From NCBI GenBank assembly GCA_944390725.1, contig CALXQU010000008.1:1-64000 (forward strand): 64,000 nucleotides of DNA, read 5' to 3'. Positions within the stretch are counted from its first letter, which is position 1, and every line of letters begins with the position of its first letter. The notes under the pieces are model-generated. The model saw only the letters and a program-made list of their open reading frames with translations, was not told where the DNA came from and ran no database searches. Shown in pieces: positions 44,899 through 54,175 of the stretch. Source of the DNA: an uncultured Spirochaetaceae bacterium. Lineage in GTDB: Bacteria; Spirochaetota; Spirochaetia; Sphaerochaetales; Sphaerochaetaceae. Both the position numbers and the translations under genes were made by a program.

Positions 44899-45867
44899 TC
44901 AGTTGCTGAACCAGGCTGCTGTCCTGACTGCGACATTCTCCTGCAGGTTGCGGTAGAAGAACAGGTAATCATCAAGATGGTAGATGCCATCAGGGAACAG
45001 AGGGTTGCCATAATCCTTAGGGACTATATCGACAGCCTTGAGCGTACCCCGCTCCGGGTCAAGGTATGCACCTGTGAGATTCGGTATCTCATCAACTATG
45101 GCTCCGGAATAATCAGTGAAGCAGGCTCCCTTGTTGAGGGACTTATCGGCAAAGGCGCTGTCCGTCTGCCAGTTCAGCGGATTGATGCCGATGGTCCTCA
45201 CGCCCTCAGGGACGATTATCGAGCCAGTGGACTCAACGGACTCGGAATTGAATGAGATGATGACGCCTGTATCATCCTCGCCCTGGGCCATCTTCAGATG
45301 GGGATATTCCCCAAGCTCCTCCTCGGTAATCCGCCACCCGATGCAGTAGGCAGCAATGAGCCTATCCTGGAGGGATGGGTCATCGAAATAGTCCTTGAGT
45401 AGATTGATGATGAGCTGGGATCCCTGGGAGAATCCTGCCAGGATGAATGGGCCATCCGGGCATATCTCCTCAAGGAAGCAAAGGAATGCCGCCTCCACAT
45501 CGCCATATGCAATCTCGAAGTGCCTGCCCGATGTCGATATCCCCTGCTCGAAGACAGGGAACGTCATCTGCCTGTAGAACGGCGCGTATATGATGGCAAC
45601 CTCATCATAGATGCCGCGCTCCATATTCAACGCGCCTACGAACGAGGACTTCGCATCCTCATCGGAAAGCATCATGTTGAGCCTGCCATCCCCGCCCATA
45701 TCGACGCAGGGGCATACCATGAAGAGGTCGACGCCATCGGCGTTACCTTCACCGTAGTATGCCCAATAAGAGGAATCCGAGTAGTCCGGAGCGGTATCGA
45801 CAGTCTGGCATGATGATGCGAGGACGATGGTCGCGAAAAGCAGAATGGCAAGCTTCCTGATGGTCAT
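44899..45867 (-). CDS. DUF3089 family lipoprotein, alpha/beta hydrolase fold
   Basis: 322 aa with a signal peptide and lipobox LASSCQ. The nucleophile elbow is GFSQGS, as in DUF3089 proteins, with VDLFMVCPCVDMGG near the N terminus and a late His in GIYHLDD. Putative secreted esterase or lipase-like enzyme. AGGAGG precedes the ATG. Monocistronic. Confidence 0.75.
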   Translation of the reverse strand: MTIRKLAILLFATIVLASSCQTVDTAPDYSDSSYWAYYGEGNADGVDLFMVCPCVDMGGDGRLNMMLSDEDAKSSFVGALNMERGIYDEVAIIYAPFYRQMTFPVFEQGISTSGRHFEIAYGDVEAAFLCFLEEICPDGPFILAGFSQGSQLIINLLKDYFDDPSLQDRLIAAYCIGWRITEEELGEYPHLKMAQGEDDTGVIISFNSESVESTGSIIVPEGVRTIGINPLNWQTDSAFADKSLNKGACFTDYSGAIVDEIPNLTGAYLDPERGTLKAVDIVPKDYGNPLFPDGIYHLDDYLFFYRNLQENVAVRTAAWFSN

Positions 45868-45981
45868 TGCTGAGCCTCCTCCTGAATCTGTATTAGCAGA
45901 AGGAAGGAAAGAGCATCAAGAGCACGGAAAGCTATTCCAAAAAGGCTGCGCAGGGACTAATATCAGAGGTCGAGCGCCATC

Positions 45982-46602
45982 ATGACACCGCATACTATCG
46001 ATAAGAAGAGATTCGCTCTCATGGGAATCGGCAACATAGGGCTGGGAGCATTCCTGTCCCTGCTTCTCCAGGTCGGCTATGGAACCGATACGGGAGCCTT
46101 CCTCAACTCCTCGCTGTCTAGGAGGACAGGGGTACAGCTCGGTACCGTAATGCTGTGCTTCAACAGCTCGCTGTTCATCCCGGAGCTCATCTGGGGACGT
46201 AAGTACATCAGCTACGGCACGCTGGTGAACATGGTGATAATCGGCTACGTCTCGGATTTCTGCACATTCCTCGAGAACAGGTACATACCCGGCTATGTAT
46301 TCACGGACCAGCCCTACCGCACGGCGATCTTCATCGGGGCGCTTGCCTTCTTCCTTGCCAGCGCTGCCATATACATGAATGCGGATATGGGGCTCGCGCC
46401 ATTCGACGCCATACCGAAGATGCTAAGCTCAGCCCTGCATATCCCCTTCTGCGCGGCACGCATGTCATGGGACTTCCTCATCATACTGGCAGGGATCCTC
46501 GTCGGCGGCCATCTCCCTGTAGGGACAGTCATCCTCGCATTCACGATCGGCCCCGCCGTCTCCTCCATAGGCAGGCTCATGCGGGAACGCGGAATCTGCT
46601 AG
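45982..46602 (+). CDS. YczE/YitT-like integral membrane protein
   Basis: 206 aa with five or so membrane segments: GNIGLGAFLSLLLQVGYGTD, a central AIFIGALAFFLASAAIYM and MGLAPFDAIPKML (typical of the YczE family), and a final VGTVILAFTIGPAVSSIG. Function unknown. The SD is weakly placed. It converges on the next gene, overlapping by four bases. Confidence 0.7.
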   Translation: MTPHTIDKKRFALMGIGNIGLGAFLSLLLQVGYGTDTGAFLNSSLSRRTGVQLGTVMLCFNSSLFIPELIWGRKYISYGTLVNMVIIGYVSDFCTFLENRYIPGYVFTDQPYRTAIFIGALAFFLASAAIYMNADMGLAPFDAIPKMLSSALHIPFCAARMSWDFLIILAGILVGGHLPVGTVILAFTIGPAVSSIGRLMRERGIC

Positions 46603-48245
46603 GCAATAATCAGCACGCCCTTACGGCAGAAAGCAGCCCCATAGGAGAGAATATCCCTGTACCCTTCCAGATCAGTCCCATATCCCCTATCCTGTATCTG
46701 TCTGAGCGCCGCCTGCGCATCCCTTGCCATATCATTATCGGAAGCCGACCTCTTCACCTCGAATACGGCTGCCCGCCTGTTCCTCTTATCAAGAAGGACT
46801 ATGTCAGCGCGCCCGCGGCCTGTTTCCCTGTTGGAACGCACCGAATACCCCGCACCTGAAAGAAGGCCAGCCAGGAACGCATGGTAATAATCCTCCCGGT
46901 AATCATAGTAGCTTATCGTATCGAAGAGATACTGCGAGACAATCTCGGATAGACCGGCAGCATCCCCTGACCAGATAGCACTGAACAGAGGCTTCCTATC
47001 ACTCTTCCTTATGCTATCGGAGAACCATTCATCCACGGATGAGGCAAAAAGGCAGCGGATCTCATCATTGGGAAGCCTGAGTTCCGTCTCGCCGTTCGGA
47101 TAGTACTTGCCTGCGAGGGTAAGATAGCCCGTCATCAGCAGCAGGCTCCAGATGTTATCGGCAGAAGAATAGAGATTGCTATACGTAAGCGTCTCATTGA
47201 CCCGCTTCCTGACCGAACCGCCGCTGATAAGCAATGAATAATCATCGCCAACCTCGGCATCGGTCATATCAATCAGGCGTCTGATGACATCGTTGCCGCT
47301 CGAGTTCGCCCAGTAGTTCTCAGGCTCTGCCTCAGGATTCGACTGCAGCCTGTCGACATATGAGACGACATCCCATGGCGTATATATATTCATACCGCCT
47401 ATGATATAGCCGTCATACCATTTCCTTATCGTATCTTCCTTGGCTTCGAGCCCTGCAGCTGCAAGCAGCTTCGAGACATCATCCTCGGTAAAGCCGAAAG
47501 CATCTGCATATCTATCGCTCGTGACGGAATATACAGAAAGGTTATTCAACCCTGTGAACAGGCTCTCCTTTGATATCCGCAGGCATCCTGTAAGGATTCC
47601 CTTCTCCACATAAGGGCAGTCCTTGAGGACAGGGAGCAGCATGCCGCGCATGATATCAAGCATCTCGTGATAGTATCCATTCCTCTCAGCCTTATCGAGC
47701 GGAACATCATATTCATCGAGAAGAAGGATTGCCTTTCTCCCATAATGCCTGCAAAGGAGCCTTGAGAGAATATCCAGGGACTGCCTCATCTCGCTCATGG
47801 AACAGCTGCCATCATAGATATTCCTGAAGATCCGCGCCTCTTCCTTCGCATCGGGAACACCAATCGAGCCATATTCCTGGAAAAGCTCGGAGAGCTTGCG
47901 CCTAAGGACATCCATGGCTATATCGAATACGGGACCATCGATATCCTTGAATGTGAGATAGATGACTGGATACCTATTCATCCAGCCATCGACGGCCTCT
48001 GCATCGTCCATTATGGCCAATCCGGAGAAAAGCTCCCGGCTATCTTCCCTTATATCAAGGAAAGCCCGAAGCATTGACTGGAAAGTCGTCTTGCCGAAAC
48101 GGCGCGGCCGCGTGAAAAGGATGGATTTGGCACCATCCCTGATGATGCTGCCGATTGATGATGTCTTATCCACATAGTAGCAGCCGATTCTGCGTATCTC
48201 AGCGAAATCCGTCCTACCAATCGGAAGCATCACCATATCTGCCAT
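46599..48245 (-). CDS. AAA-ATPase-like protein with C-terminal PD-(D/E)XK nuclease domain
   Basis: 548 aa. It begins with the AAA-ATPase-like family pattern LPIGRTDFAEIRR and YYVDKTS, then the P-loop TRPRRFGKTT and Walker B ILLLDEYDVPLD. The C-terminal about 120 residues have the nuclease signature GRADIVLLDKRNRRAAVFEVK. These proteins are common in gut anaerobes, often in multiple copies; their role is not established. AAGGAGG precedes the ATG. No direct repeats like those of the DUF4143 loci were noticed upstream. Confidence 0.85.
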   Translation of the reverse strand: MADMVMLPIGRTDFAEIRRIGCYYVDKTSSIGSIIRDGAKSILFTRPRRFGKTTFQSMLRAFLDIREDSRELFSGLAIMDDAEAVDGWMNRYPVIYLTFKDIDGPVFDIAMDVLRRKLSELFQEYGSIGVPDAKEEARIFRNIYDGSCSMSEMRQSLDILSRLLCRHYGRKAILLLDEYDVPLDKAERNGYYHEMLDIMRGMLLPVLKDCPYVEKGILTGCLRISKESLFTGLNNLSVYSVTSDRYADAFGFTEDDVSKLLAAAGLEAKEDTIRKWYDGYIIGGMNIYTPWDVVSYVDRLQSNPEAEPENYWANSSGNDVIRRLIDMTDAEVGDDYSLLISGGSVRKRVNETLTYSNLYSSADNIWSLLLMTGYLTLAGKYYPNGETELRLPNDEIRCLFASSVDEWFSDSIRKSDRKPLFSAIWSGDAAGLSEIVSQYLFDTISYYDYREDYYHAFLAGLLSGAGYSVRSNRETGRGRADIVLLDKRNRRAAVFEVKRSASDNDMARDAQAALRQIQDRGYGTDLEGYRDILSYGAAFCRKGVLIIA

Positions 48246-48301
48246 TCCATCCTCCTTATCAAAGTATACATTGGTATCCGGAAATACTCACGTACCAAAG
48301 C

Positions 48302-48445
48302 TTATGGAGCAATATCCTGCCGCCCCTTCCCGCAGCTGCCGCTATATGGGCATCCAGGGCAGCGGTGGCGCTTCCTCCTCCGCAGGGCGCCGCGGACTGC
48401 AAGCGCTATGCAGAGGATGAGGATGGCTACGACAGCCGCGGCCAT
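48302..48445 (-). CDS. FeoB-associated Cys-rich membrane protein
   Basis: A 47-codon gene starting one base after the FeoB stop. It has an N-terminal membrane segment (AAAVVAILILCIALAV), a basic stretch RRRKRHR and the Cys motif CPGCPYSGSCGKG. This is the pattern of the FeoB-associated Cys-rich membrane protein family (CxxCPY..SC). It probably assists ferrous iron uptake, perhaps taking the place of FeoC. No separate SD: it is probably translated by coupling to FeoB. Confidence 0.85.
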   Translation of the reverse strand: MAAAVVAILILCIALAVRGALRRRKRHRCPGCPYSGSCGKGRQDIAP

Positions 48446-48446
48446 A

Positions 48447-50495
48447 TCAGAAGATGAGGCAGGCTGCCTGGTATACGAAGAACGTCACCACCCAGGCCAC
48501 CGCCAGCTGGAAGAGCGCTGCAGCTCCCATCCATGACCAGCTGCCGGATTCCTTCCTTATAGTCGCAAGCGCCGCTGCGCAGGGGATATAGAGGAGGCAG
48601 AAGACCATCAGGCAGAACGCATTGATAGGACCGAAGCCGATGCCCTCCAGAGCCGCGTCGAAGGCTGCCATCCCCTCAGGTGAGCTGGCATTGACGATGC
48701 CGAAGAGCACAGCGCAGCTGGAGACGACGACCTCCTTTGCAGATATCCCCGCGATAAGCGCAACCGCAATCTGCCAGAAGCCGAGCCCAATGGGTGCGAA
48801 GAACGGCACCAGCACCTTGCCGATGGAGGCACCGAAGCTGGTGGACATGTCGCTGACGAGCCCGGATGGCCCGAAGTTCAGGAGCGCCCAGATGATGAGC
48901 GTGGCAAGGAATATCGTCGTGCCGGCCTTGCCGAGGTAGTCCTTGATCTTCTCCCACACGTATATCGCTACCGTATGGGCATCAGGGAGCTTGTACTCGG
49001 GCAGCTCTATCATCAGGTAATTGACGCTCTTCTTCCTGTCCGCAAGGTGTATCAGCCACGATATCAGCAGGGCGACGACGATGCCGATCAGGTACATGGA
49101 ATAGGCCACGACCATGGCTTTATCGGCGAAGAACATCTCAGAGAAGAGTATGTAGATCGTCAGGCGCGCATTGCAGCTCATGAAGGGCGTGACGAGCATG
49201 ACCTTAAGCCTGTCGCGCCTGCTTTCCAGCGCACGCGAGGCCATGATGGCAGGCACCGTGCAGCCGAAGCCGAGCAGCATCGGTATGAAGGCCTTGCCGG
49301 AAAGCCCCAGCTTGCTCATGACGCCTTCCATCACGTATGCGACCCTCGCCATATAGCCGCTGTCCTCCAGCAGCGCGAGGCAGAGGAAGAGTATCAGGAT
49401 ATTGGGCAGGAACGTGACGATGGTGCCGACGCCGGCGATGATGCCATCCACGATAAGCGACGAGATGACCTCACCGCTCCCCGCCGCCGCAAGCCCCGCC
49501 TCAGCAGCCCCTGAGAGCCAGTCGATGCCAAGCTCGAGGAAGCCCTTGATCCAGTCGCCCACGGTGAAGGTCAGGAAGAACGTCACCGCCATGATGCCGA
49601 GGAAGACCGGTATGCCCCAGACCTTATCGGTCAGGATCCTGTCCGCGGCATCCGTCAGCACATCCTGGCGCTCCTTATGCAGGAGGACCTCATGGATGAT
49701 CTCCTCGATGAAGTCATACTTCTGGTTGATGATATCCGACTCGAAATCGGAGCCATCAGCCTTGCGCGGGATATCCACAGGATACTTCTCCGTGATTTCC
49801 TTATCGCCTTCCAGCAGCTTCAGCGCATGCCACCTGTAGTTGGCAAGCCCCGGATACTTCTCCTTCAGCATCCTGATGACGGTATCGATGCGGTCCTCCA
49901 TGTCATCGGAATAGACCATGGCGAACTCGCTGTGGTGGTTATGCTGGTGGTGCGAGACCGTCTTATGCTCATGGATGAGCTTGTCAGGCCTGCTGCTGTC
50001 CTTGTGGTGTATGGCAGCATGGATGAGGACATCGAGCCCCCTCCTCTTCCTCGCAGATACAGGGATCACGGGGATGCCGAGCATCTCCGGCAGGCGGTGC
50101 AGGTCCAGCTCCATGCCCCTCTTCGCCACGATGTCCATCATGTTGAGCGCCATCACGACAGGCTTGCCCAGCTCCAGCAGCTGCAGCGTGAGGTAGAGGC
50201 TGCGCTCGATGGCAGAGGCATCGACGACATTGATGATTACATCCACGTCATCGCTGAGGATGAAGTTCCTGGATACCGTCTCCTCCATCGTATAGGAAGT
50301 GAGGCTGTACGTGCCAGGCAGGTCTACCAGGTGTATGAGCATGCCATGGTCCTTGATGGCGCCCTCAACCTTCTCGACAGTCACGCCGGGCCAGTTCGCG
50401 ACCTTCAGGTTCGCGCCGGTGAAGGCATTGAAGAGCGTGGTCTTGCCGCAGTTGGGGTTGCCGATGAACCCTATCGTCATCTCGCTGTCGCTCAT
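48447..50495 (-). CDS. feoB: ferrous iron transporter FeoB
   Basis: 682 aa. The GTPase domain has G1 GNPNCGKTT, G3 DLPGTYSL and G4 NMMD, followed by the FeoB spacer helices. The membrane domain has the Gate motif with GCTVPAIMASRALE and a long hydrophobic C terminus. A histidine-rich loop, HEHKTVSHHQHNHH, lies around residues 178-192 between the GTPase and helical domains and may bind metal. It overlaps FeoA by four bases (ATGA). Confidence 0.95.
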   Translation of the reverse strand: MSDSEMTIGFIGNPNCGKTTLFNAFTGANLKVANWPGVTVEKVEGAIKDHGMLIHLVDLPGTYSLTSYTMEETVSRNFILSDDVDVIINVVDASAIERSLYLTLQLLELGKPVVMALNMMDIVAKRGMELDLHRLPEMLGIPVIPVSARKRRGLDVLIHAAIHHKDSSRPDKLIHEHKTVSHHQHNHHSEFAMVYSDDMEDRIDTVIRMLKEKYPGLANYRWHALKLLEGDKEITEKYPVDIPRKADGSDFESDIINQKYDFIEEIIHEVLLHKERQDVLTDAADRILTDKVWGIPVFLGIMAVTFFLTFTVGDWIKGFLELGIDWLSGAAEAGLAAAGSGEVISSLIVDGIIAGVGTIVTFLPNILILFLCLALLEDSGYMARVAYVMEGVMSKLGLSGKAFIPMLLGFGCTVPAIMASRALESRRDRLKVMLVTPFMSCNARLTIYILFSEMFFADKAMVVAYSMYLIGIVVALLISWLIHLADRKKSVNYLMIELPEYKLPDAHTVAIYVWEKIKDYLGKAGTTIFLATLIIWALLNFGPSGLVSDMSTSFGASIGKVLVPFFAPIGLGFWQIAVALIAGISAKEVVVSSCAVLFGIVNASSPEGMAAFDAALEGIGFGPINAFCLMVFCLLYIPCAAALATIRKESGSWSWMGAAALFQLAVAWVVTFFVYQAACLIF

Positions 50496-50722
50496 GCGGC
50501 CTCCCCAATCGCTATCTCTATATTGCCCGTTATGTTGCTTCCGAGCGCGAAGCGTGTCCCGCGCAGGCGGATGATCATTATCCCCTTCCCCTTGCGGTTT
50601 ATCACATCGACTGCCGTCCCCCTGGTCATGCCCAGGGCCTCAAGCCTCCTCTCCAGCTGGAAAGGGAGGTCCATATCCTGCACGATGCATGTCTGCCCTA
50701 TAGCTGCATCCTTAAGCTTCAC
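50492..50722 (-). CDS. feoA: FeoA family SH3-like protein
   Basis: About 76 aa with the family's LPFQLERRLEALGMTRGT and VDVINRKGKG and the final SH3-like RFALGSNITGNIEI. It modulates FeoB. The GTG at 50722, with GGGGGT five bases before, gives the usual length of about 75; the longer reading adds 11 hydrophobic residues. Confidence 0.88.
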   Translation of the reverse strand: MKLKDAAIGQTCIVQDMDLPFQLERRLEALGMTRGTAVDVINRKGKGIMIIRLRGTRFALGSNITGNIEIAIGEAA

Positions 50723-50924
50723 AAAGCACCCCCAAGTCACTAGGAATAGAGCCATTCTACATTTTTGCCGGGATTATTTCACTAAGGCAGGAACGATTCC
50801 AACTGGCTGCATGCAGGTGCGGAAATGGAGCATCGGATACGTCCCCAGGATTATCGTTAATCCTGAGGAATCGCGCTAATTCCTTGCAACAGCTGTATAT
50901 TTATCTTGCCGATCCGCCATTCAG

Positions 50925-50932
50925 TGTTAACA
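50925..50932. promoter_or_regulatory. possible LacI-type operator before the LacI-led operon
   Basis: The palindrome tgttaaca lies eight bases before the ATG of the LacI gene, in the extended context gtgttaacat. Short, so only suggestive of autoregulation of the operon it heads. Confidence 0.4.
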
Positions 50933-50939
50933 TTAATCT

Positions 50940-51971
50940 ATGAGGACCACACTGAAGACCATCGCGGATGCAACCGGTTTCTCGATCAATACGGTATCGA
51001 GGGTCCTCAGGAATGACAGCCGCATAAGCGCCGGGACGAGCAGGATCATACGCGAGAAGGCCGATGAGCTGGGCTATATACCGGATGCCGTCGCATCGAG
51101 CATGCGCAGCCCACGCACCAAGACCATCGGCGTCGTCAGCGCCGACTCCTCCAACCCGTTCTTCAGCGAGGTCATCAAGGGAATCAGCGAGAAGGCCGAG
51201 GAACTGGGCTACCAGATGCTGATCGGCAACACCGAGGAGCATGCGGAGAAGGAGGAGCACCTTATCCGCCTCTTCCTCTCCCGGAAGGTCGATGGCCTGA
51301 TAATCATGCCGTCCTATGACAGCAGCGCCAGCCATCTCGCCTTCTATGCTTCTCTGCCGGTGCCCTTCATATTCGCCGGGCGCTACCTTGACGGGCTTGA
51401 GAGCCACAGCGTCCTGCACGGGGACGTGGAAGGCGAAAGGGAGGTCTTCCGCTACCTCCTCTCGCGCGGCCATGAGCGGATCCTCTACCTCTCCGGGCCG
51501 CCATGCGTCAGCAACACGGCAGACAGGGACAGGGGCATGGCGGAAGCCTATGCGGAAAGGGGCCTTGCGGTCGACGAGAGGCTCATCCTCCACCTTCCGG
51601 GGCACATGGAGGATGGATACCAGGCAGTGAACAGCGCCATCAACAAGGGACTTGGATTCACGGCGGTGGCCTGCTTCAACGACATCGTCGCCATGGGAGC
51701 GCTCAAGGGCCTGGCCGAGAACGACCTCTCGGTGCCGGATGATGCGGAGGTCATCGGCTATGACAACCTGATGTTCTCGCAGTTCATGGCCCCTGCCCTC
51801 TCTACGGTAGACGTGCCGAAGCACAAGCTCGGCTACACGGCGATGGATATCCTCAGGAGGCACATCGATGACCCATCGCTGGCATATGAGACAGAGAATC
51901 TGCCTGTCAGGCTGATCTTCAGGGACAGCACGGCAGGGAGGATGAAGAGAAACAAAGGAGGAAAGACATGA
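50940..51971 (+). CDS. LacI-family regulator of the oligosaccharide operon
   Basis: 343 aa. HTH: LKTIADATGFSINTVSRVLR, then the hinge region VASSMRSPRTKTIGVVSAD. The sensor has the family PBP fold with GYDNLMFSQFMAPALSTVDV near the end. No clear SD precedes the ATG. It heads the operon and its end overlaps the binding-protein start by four bases, so the regulator is produced with the transport genes. Confidence 0.9.
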   Translation: MRTTLKTIADATGFSINTVSRVLRNDSRISAGTSRIIREKADELGYIPDAVASSMRSPRTKTIGVVSADSSNPFFSEVIKGISEKAEELGYQMLIGNTEEHAEKEEHLIRLFLSRKVDGLIIMPSYDSSASHLAFYASLPVPFIFAGRYLDGLESHSVLHGDVEGEREVFRYLLSRGHERILYLSGPPCVSNTADRDRGMAEAYAERGLAVDERLILHLPGHMEDGYQAVNSAINKGLGFTAVACFNDIVAMGALKGLAENDLSVPDDAEVIGYDNLMFSQFMAPALSTVDVPKHKLGYTAMDILRRHIDDPSLAYETENLPVRLIFRDSTAGRMKRNKGGKT

Positions 51972-53230
51972 GAAGGAAGCTTATAGCCATAATAGCTATG
52001 CTTGCAGCCGGGATGATGCTCTTCGCATCAGGGCCGCAGGAAGCCCCCGCAGCAGGGGACGGCCCCATCGAGCTCAAGTTCTGGTCCCTGTTCACAGGAG
52101 GGGACGGGGAGTTCTTCGATGCGATGATAGAGGAGTTCAACTCATCGCAGGATGAGATCCACATGACCAACGACATGGTCAAGTTCGATGACTACTACAC
52201 GAAGCTGACCACGGCGCTTGCCGCAGGGACCGCGCCCGATGTCATCGTGCTCCATCAGGCAAGGCTCATAAACTACGTGCCGTCAGGAGTCCTGCTTCCT
52301 CTCGACGGCTATGTCTCGGAGGAGATGCTCGCGGACTTCCAGGCAGCGCCTCTCGAAGCATGCCGCATGGACGGAAGCCTCTATGCAATCCCGTTCGATG
52401 TCCACCCGATAGTGATGTACACCAACAGGGCGCTCCTTGAGGCAGCAGGCATCACCGAGCTGCCAAAGACAGCTGAGGAGTACTCGGCGGCAGCCAAGGC
52501 AGTAAAGGAAGCCACAGGGCAGTGGGGCTCGCTCATCGACAACACGACAGGCACATACAAGGCCTATACCCTCACCCGCCTCTTCGTATCGCTGGTGAAC
52601 CAGCAGGGCGGATCGATGCTCACCGATGACCTCAGCGCCGCGGCATTCAACAACGAATACGGCTACAATGCGCTCGTATGGCTGCAGGCCCTCGTCAATG
52701 ATGGCGTCAACCCGAACGAACTCGACTATGATGCGGCGATGAACATGTTCAAGCTCGGCGAAGGCGCCTTCTACTTCAACGGCGTATGGGCGACAGGCAC
52801 GCTTGAGCAGACGGAGGGCCTCGATTTCGTAGCAAGCCCGCTCCCGGCATTCATGGGAGAAAGCGCGGCATGGACCGATTCCCACACATTCGCCATCCCG
52901 GTGCAGAAGAACCAGGACCCCGTGAAGGTCGAGGCGGCCATCAGCTTCATCGACTGGATGACGGGCCATGCATACCTCTGGGCCAAGGCCGGCAATATCC
53001 CGACGAGGAACAGCGTCCTCGAGGGCGAGGAGTTCCATGCCCTTCCATACAGGGCAGACTATGCGGCAGCCGTATCCTCAGTCGTAGCCAACCCGCCGAC
53101 AGCAGCCTGGGGCGAGATCTACGAGACGCTCAGCGACCTGCTCGAGGCAGCGGTGACCAAGGACGCGGATCCGCAGGCAGCCCTCGATGGCATGGAGAGC
53201 ACGGTCAACGAGATCATCAGCCGCTACTGA
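51968..53230 (+). CDS. carbohydrate ABC transporter substrate-binding protein (family 1)
   Basis: 420 aa. The signal peptide ends LFASGPQEAPA. The mature protein has ELKFWSLFTGGDGEFFDAMI, AAGTAPDVIVLHQARL, and the oligosaccharide-binding GEGAFYFNGVWATG. Extracellular receptor for oligosaccharides. AAAGGAGG lies just before the ATG. It precedes two MalFG-type permeases; no ATPase gene is in the operon, so a shared MsmX-like ATPase elsewhere is likely. Confidence 0.9.
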   Translation: MRRKLIAIIAMLAAGMMLFASGPQEAPAAGDGPIELKFWSLFTGGDGEFFDAMIEEFNSSQDEIHMTNDMVKFDDYYTKLTTALAAGTAPDVIVLHQARLINYVPSGVLLPLDGYVSEEMLADFQAAPLEACRMDGSLYAIPFDVHPIVMYTNRALLEAAGITELPKTAEEYSAAAKAVKEATGQWGSLIDNTTGTYKAYTLTRLFVSLVNQQGGSMLTDDLSAAAFNNEYGYNALVWLQALVNDGVNPNELDYDAAMNMFKLGEGAFYFNGVWATGTLEQTEGLDFVASPLPAFMGESAAWTDSHTFAIPVQKNQDPVKVEAAISFIDWMTGHAYLWAKAGNIPTRNSVLEGEEFHALPYRADYAAAVSSVVANPPTAAWGEIYETLSDLLEAAVTKDADPQAALDGMESTVNEIISRY

Positions 53231-53236
53231 CGGCCA

Positions 53237-53282
53237 CGCTCCCTCCGGGGAGCGATGCCCAGGATCCCCGCCACGGCGGGGA
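53237..53282 (+). promoter_or_regulatory. two tandem stem-loops behind the binding-protein gene
   Basis: The first is cgctccc-tccg-gggagcg (53237-53254), the second tccccgcc-ac-ggcgggga (53265-53282). Both lie in the 75-base gap between binding protein and permease. The MalF gene's own SD follows. They resemble the stabilising hairpins between malE and malF in other bacteria. Confidence 0.65.
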
Positions 53283-53305
53283 CCATGGGGATCGGAGGAA
53301 CAGAT

Positions 53306-54175
53306 ATGATACCTGGGAACAGAGACATACGGGACGGGATCTTGTTCTCGCTGCCATTCATGGTCGTATTCGCGCTCTTCATGGTGTATCCGCTTGTATT
53401 CGGCTTCTACATAAGCTTCTTCAGGTGGAACATACTGGGGACGCCTGCCTTCCTGGGACTGCAGAACTATGCGGACCTGTTCCGCGACGAGAAGTTCTGG
53501 TCATCCCTCTGGCACACCGTCCAGTTCGTGCTGATGACGACTCCCGTGCTGCTGGTAATGGGCTTCCTGATGGCGCTCCTCGTCACGGGGAAATCGCCGC
53601 TGAAGGGATTGATGGAGACCGTCTTCTTCGTCCCCTACATCTTCTCGATGACGGTAGTCGCCACCCTCTGGGCCTGGATCATGCAGAAGGACTTCGGCAT
53701 CCTCAACCATATCATCAGGATGCTCGGCGGCGAAGGCGTGAGCTGGCTCACCAGCGAGAGCAATGCCATGTGGTCGATATCGATAGCGACGTACTGGTGG
53801 ACAGCCGGCTTCAACATGGTGCTCTTCACCGCAGGCATCAAGCAGATATCGAAGGAGGTCTTCGAAAGCGCCACGGTAGACGGGGCCAATGCGCTGCAGA
53901 AGGTGCTGCACATAACGATCCCCCTCGTCAAGCCGACCACCATCCTCTGCCTGATACTGCAGGTGATAGCCTCCTTCAACGTCTTCGGCCAGGTCTACGT
54001 GATGACAGGCGGCGGGCCGGCAGGCTCCACCAGGGTGCTGATCCAGTATATCTACGAGACAGGCTTCAGCTACTTCAGGATGGGATACAGCGCGGCCATG
54101 AGCTATATCCTCTTCGCCATCATCATGGCCATATCCGTCATCCAGTACGCAGTGCTGGGAAGGAGGAACGACTGA
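53306..54175 (+). CDS. carbohydrate ABC transporter permease, MalF type
   Basis: 289 aa, six membrane segments, with the EAA-type ESATVDGANALQKVLHITIP and GPAGSTRVLIQYIYETGF. The ATG at 53306 has GGAGG seven bases upstream; 17 earlier codons are dropped. It overlaps the MalG gene by one base. Confidence 0.9.
   Translation: MIPGNRDIRDGILFSLPFMVVFALFMVYPLVFGFYISFFRWNILGTPAFLGLQNYADLFRDEKFWSSLWHTVQFVLMTTPVLLVMGFLMALLVTGKSPLKGLMETVFFVPYIFSMTVVATLWAWIMQKDFGILNHIIRMLGGEGVSWLTSESNAMWSISIATYWWTAGFNMVLFTAGIKQISKEVFESATVDGANALQKVLHITIPLVKPTTILCLILQVIASFNVFGQVYVMTGGGPAGSTRVLIQYIYETGFSYFRMGYSAAMSYILFAIIMAISVIQYAVLGRRND

Noticed and set aside
52870..54174. Extended reading in front of the MalG-type permease
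   Set aside because: Runs through the binding-protein and MalF genes in another frame; the real start is the ATG at 54175 with GGAGG.
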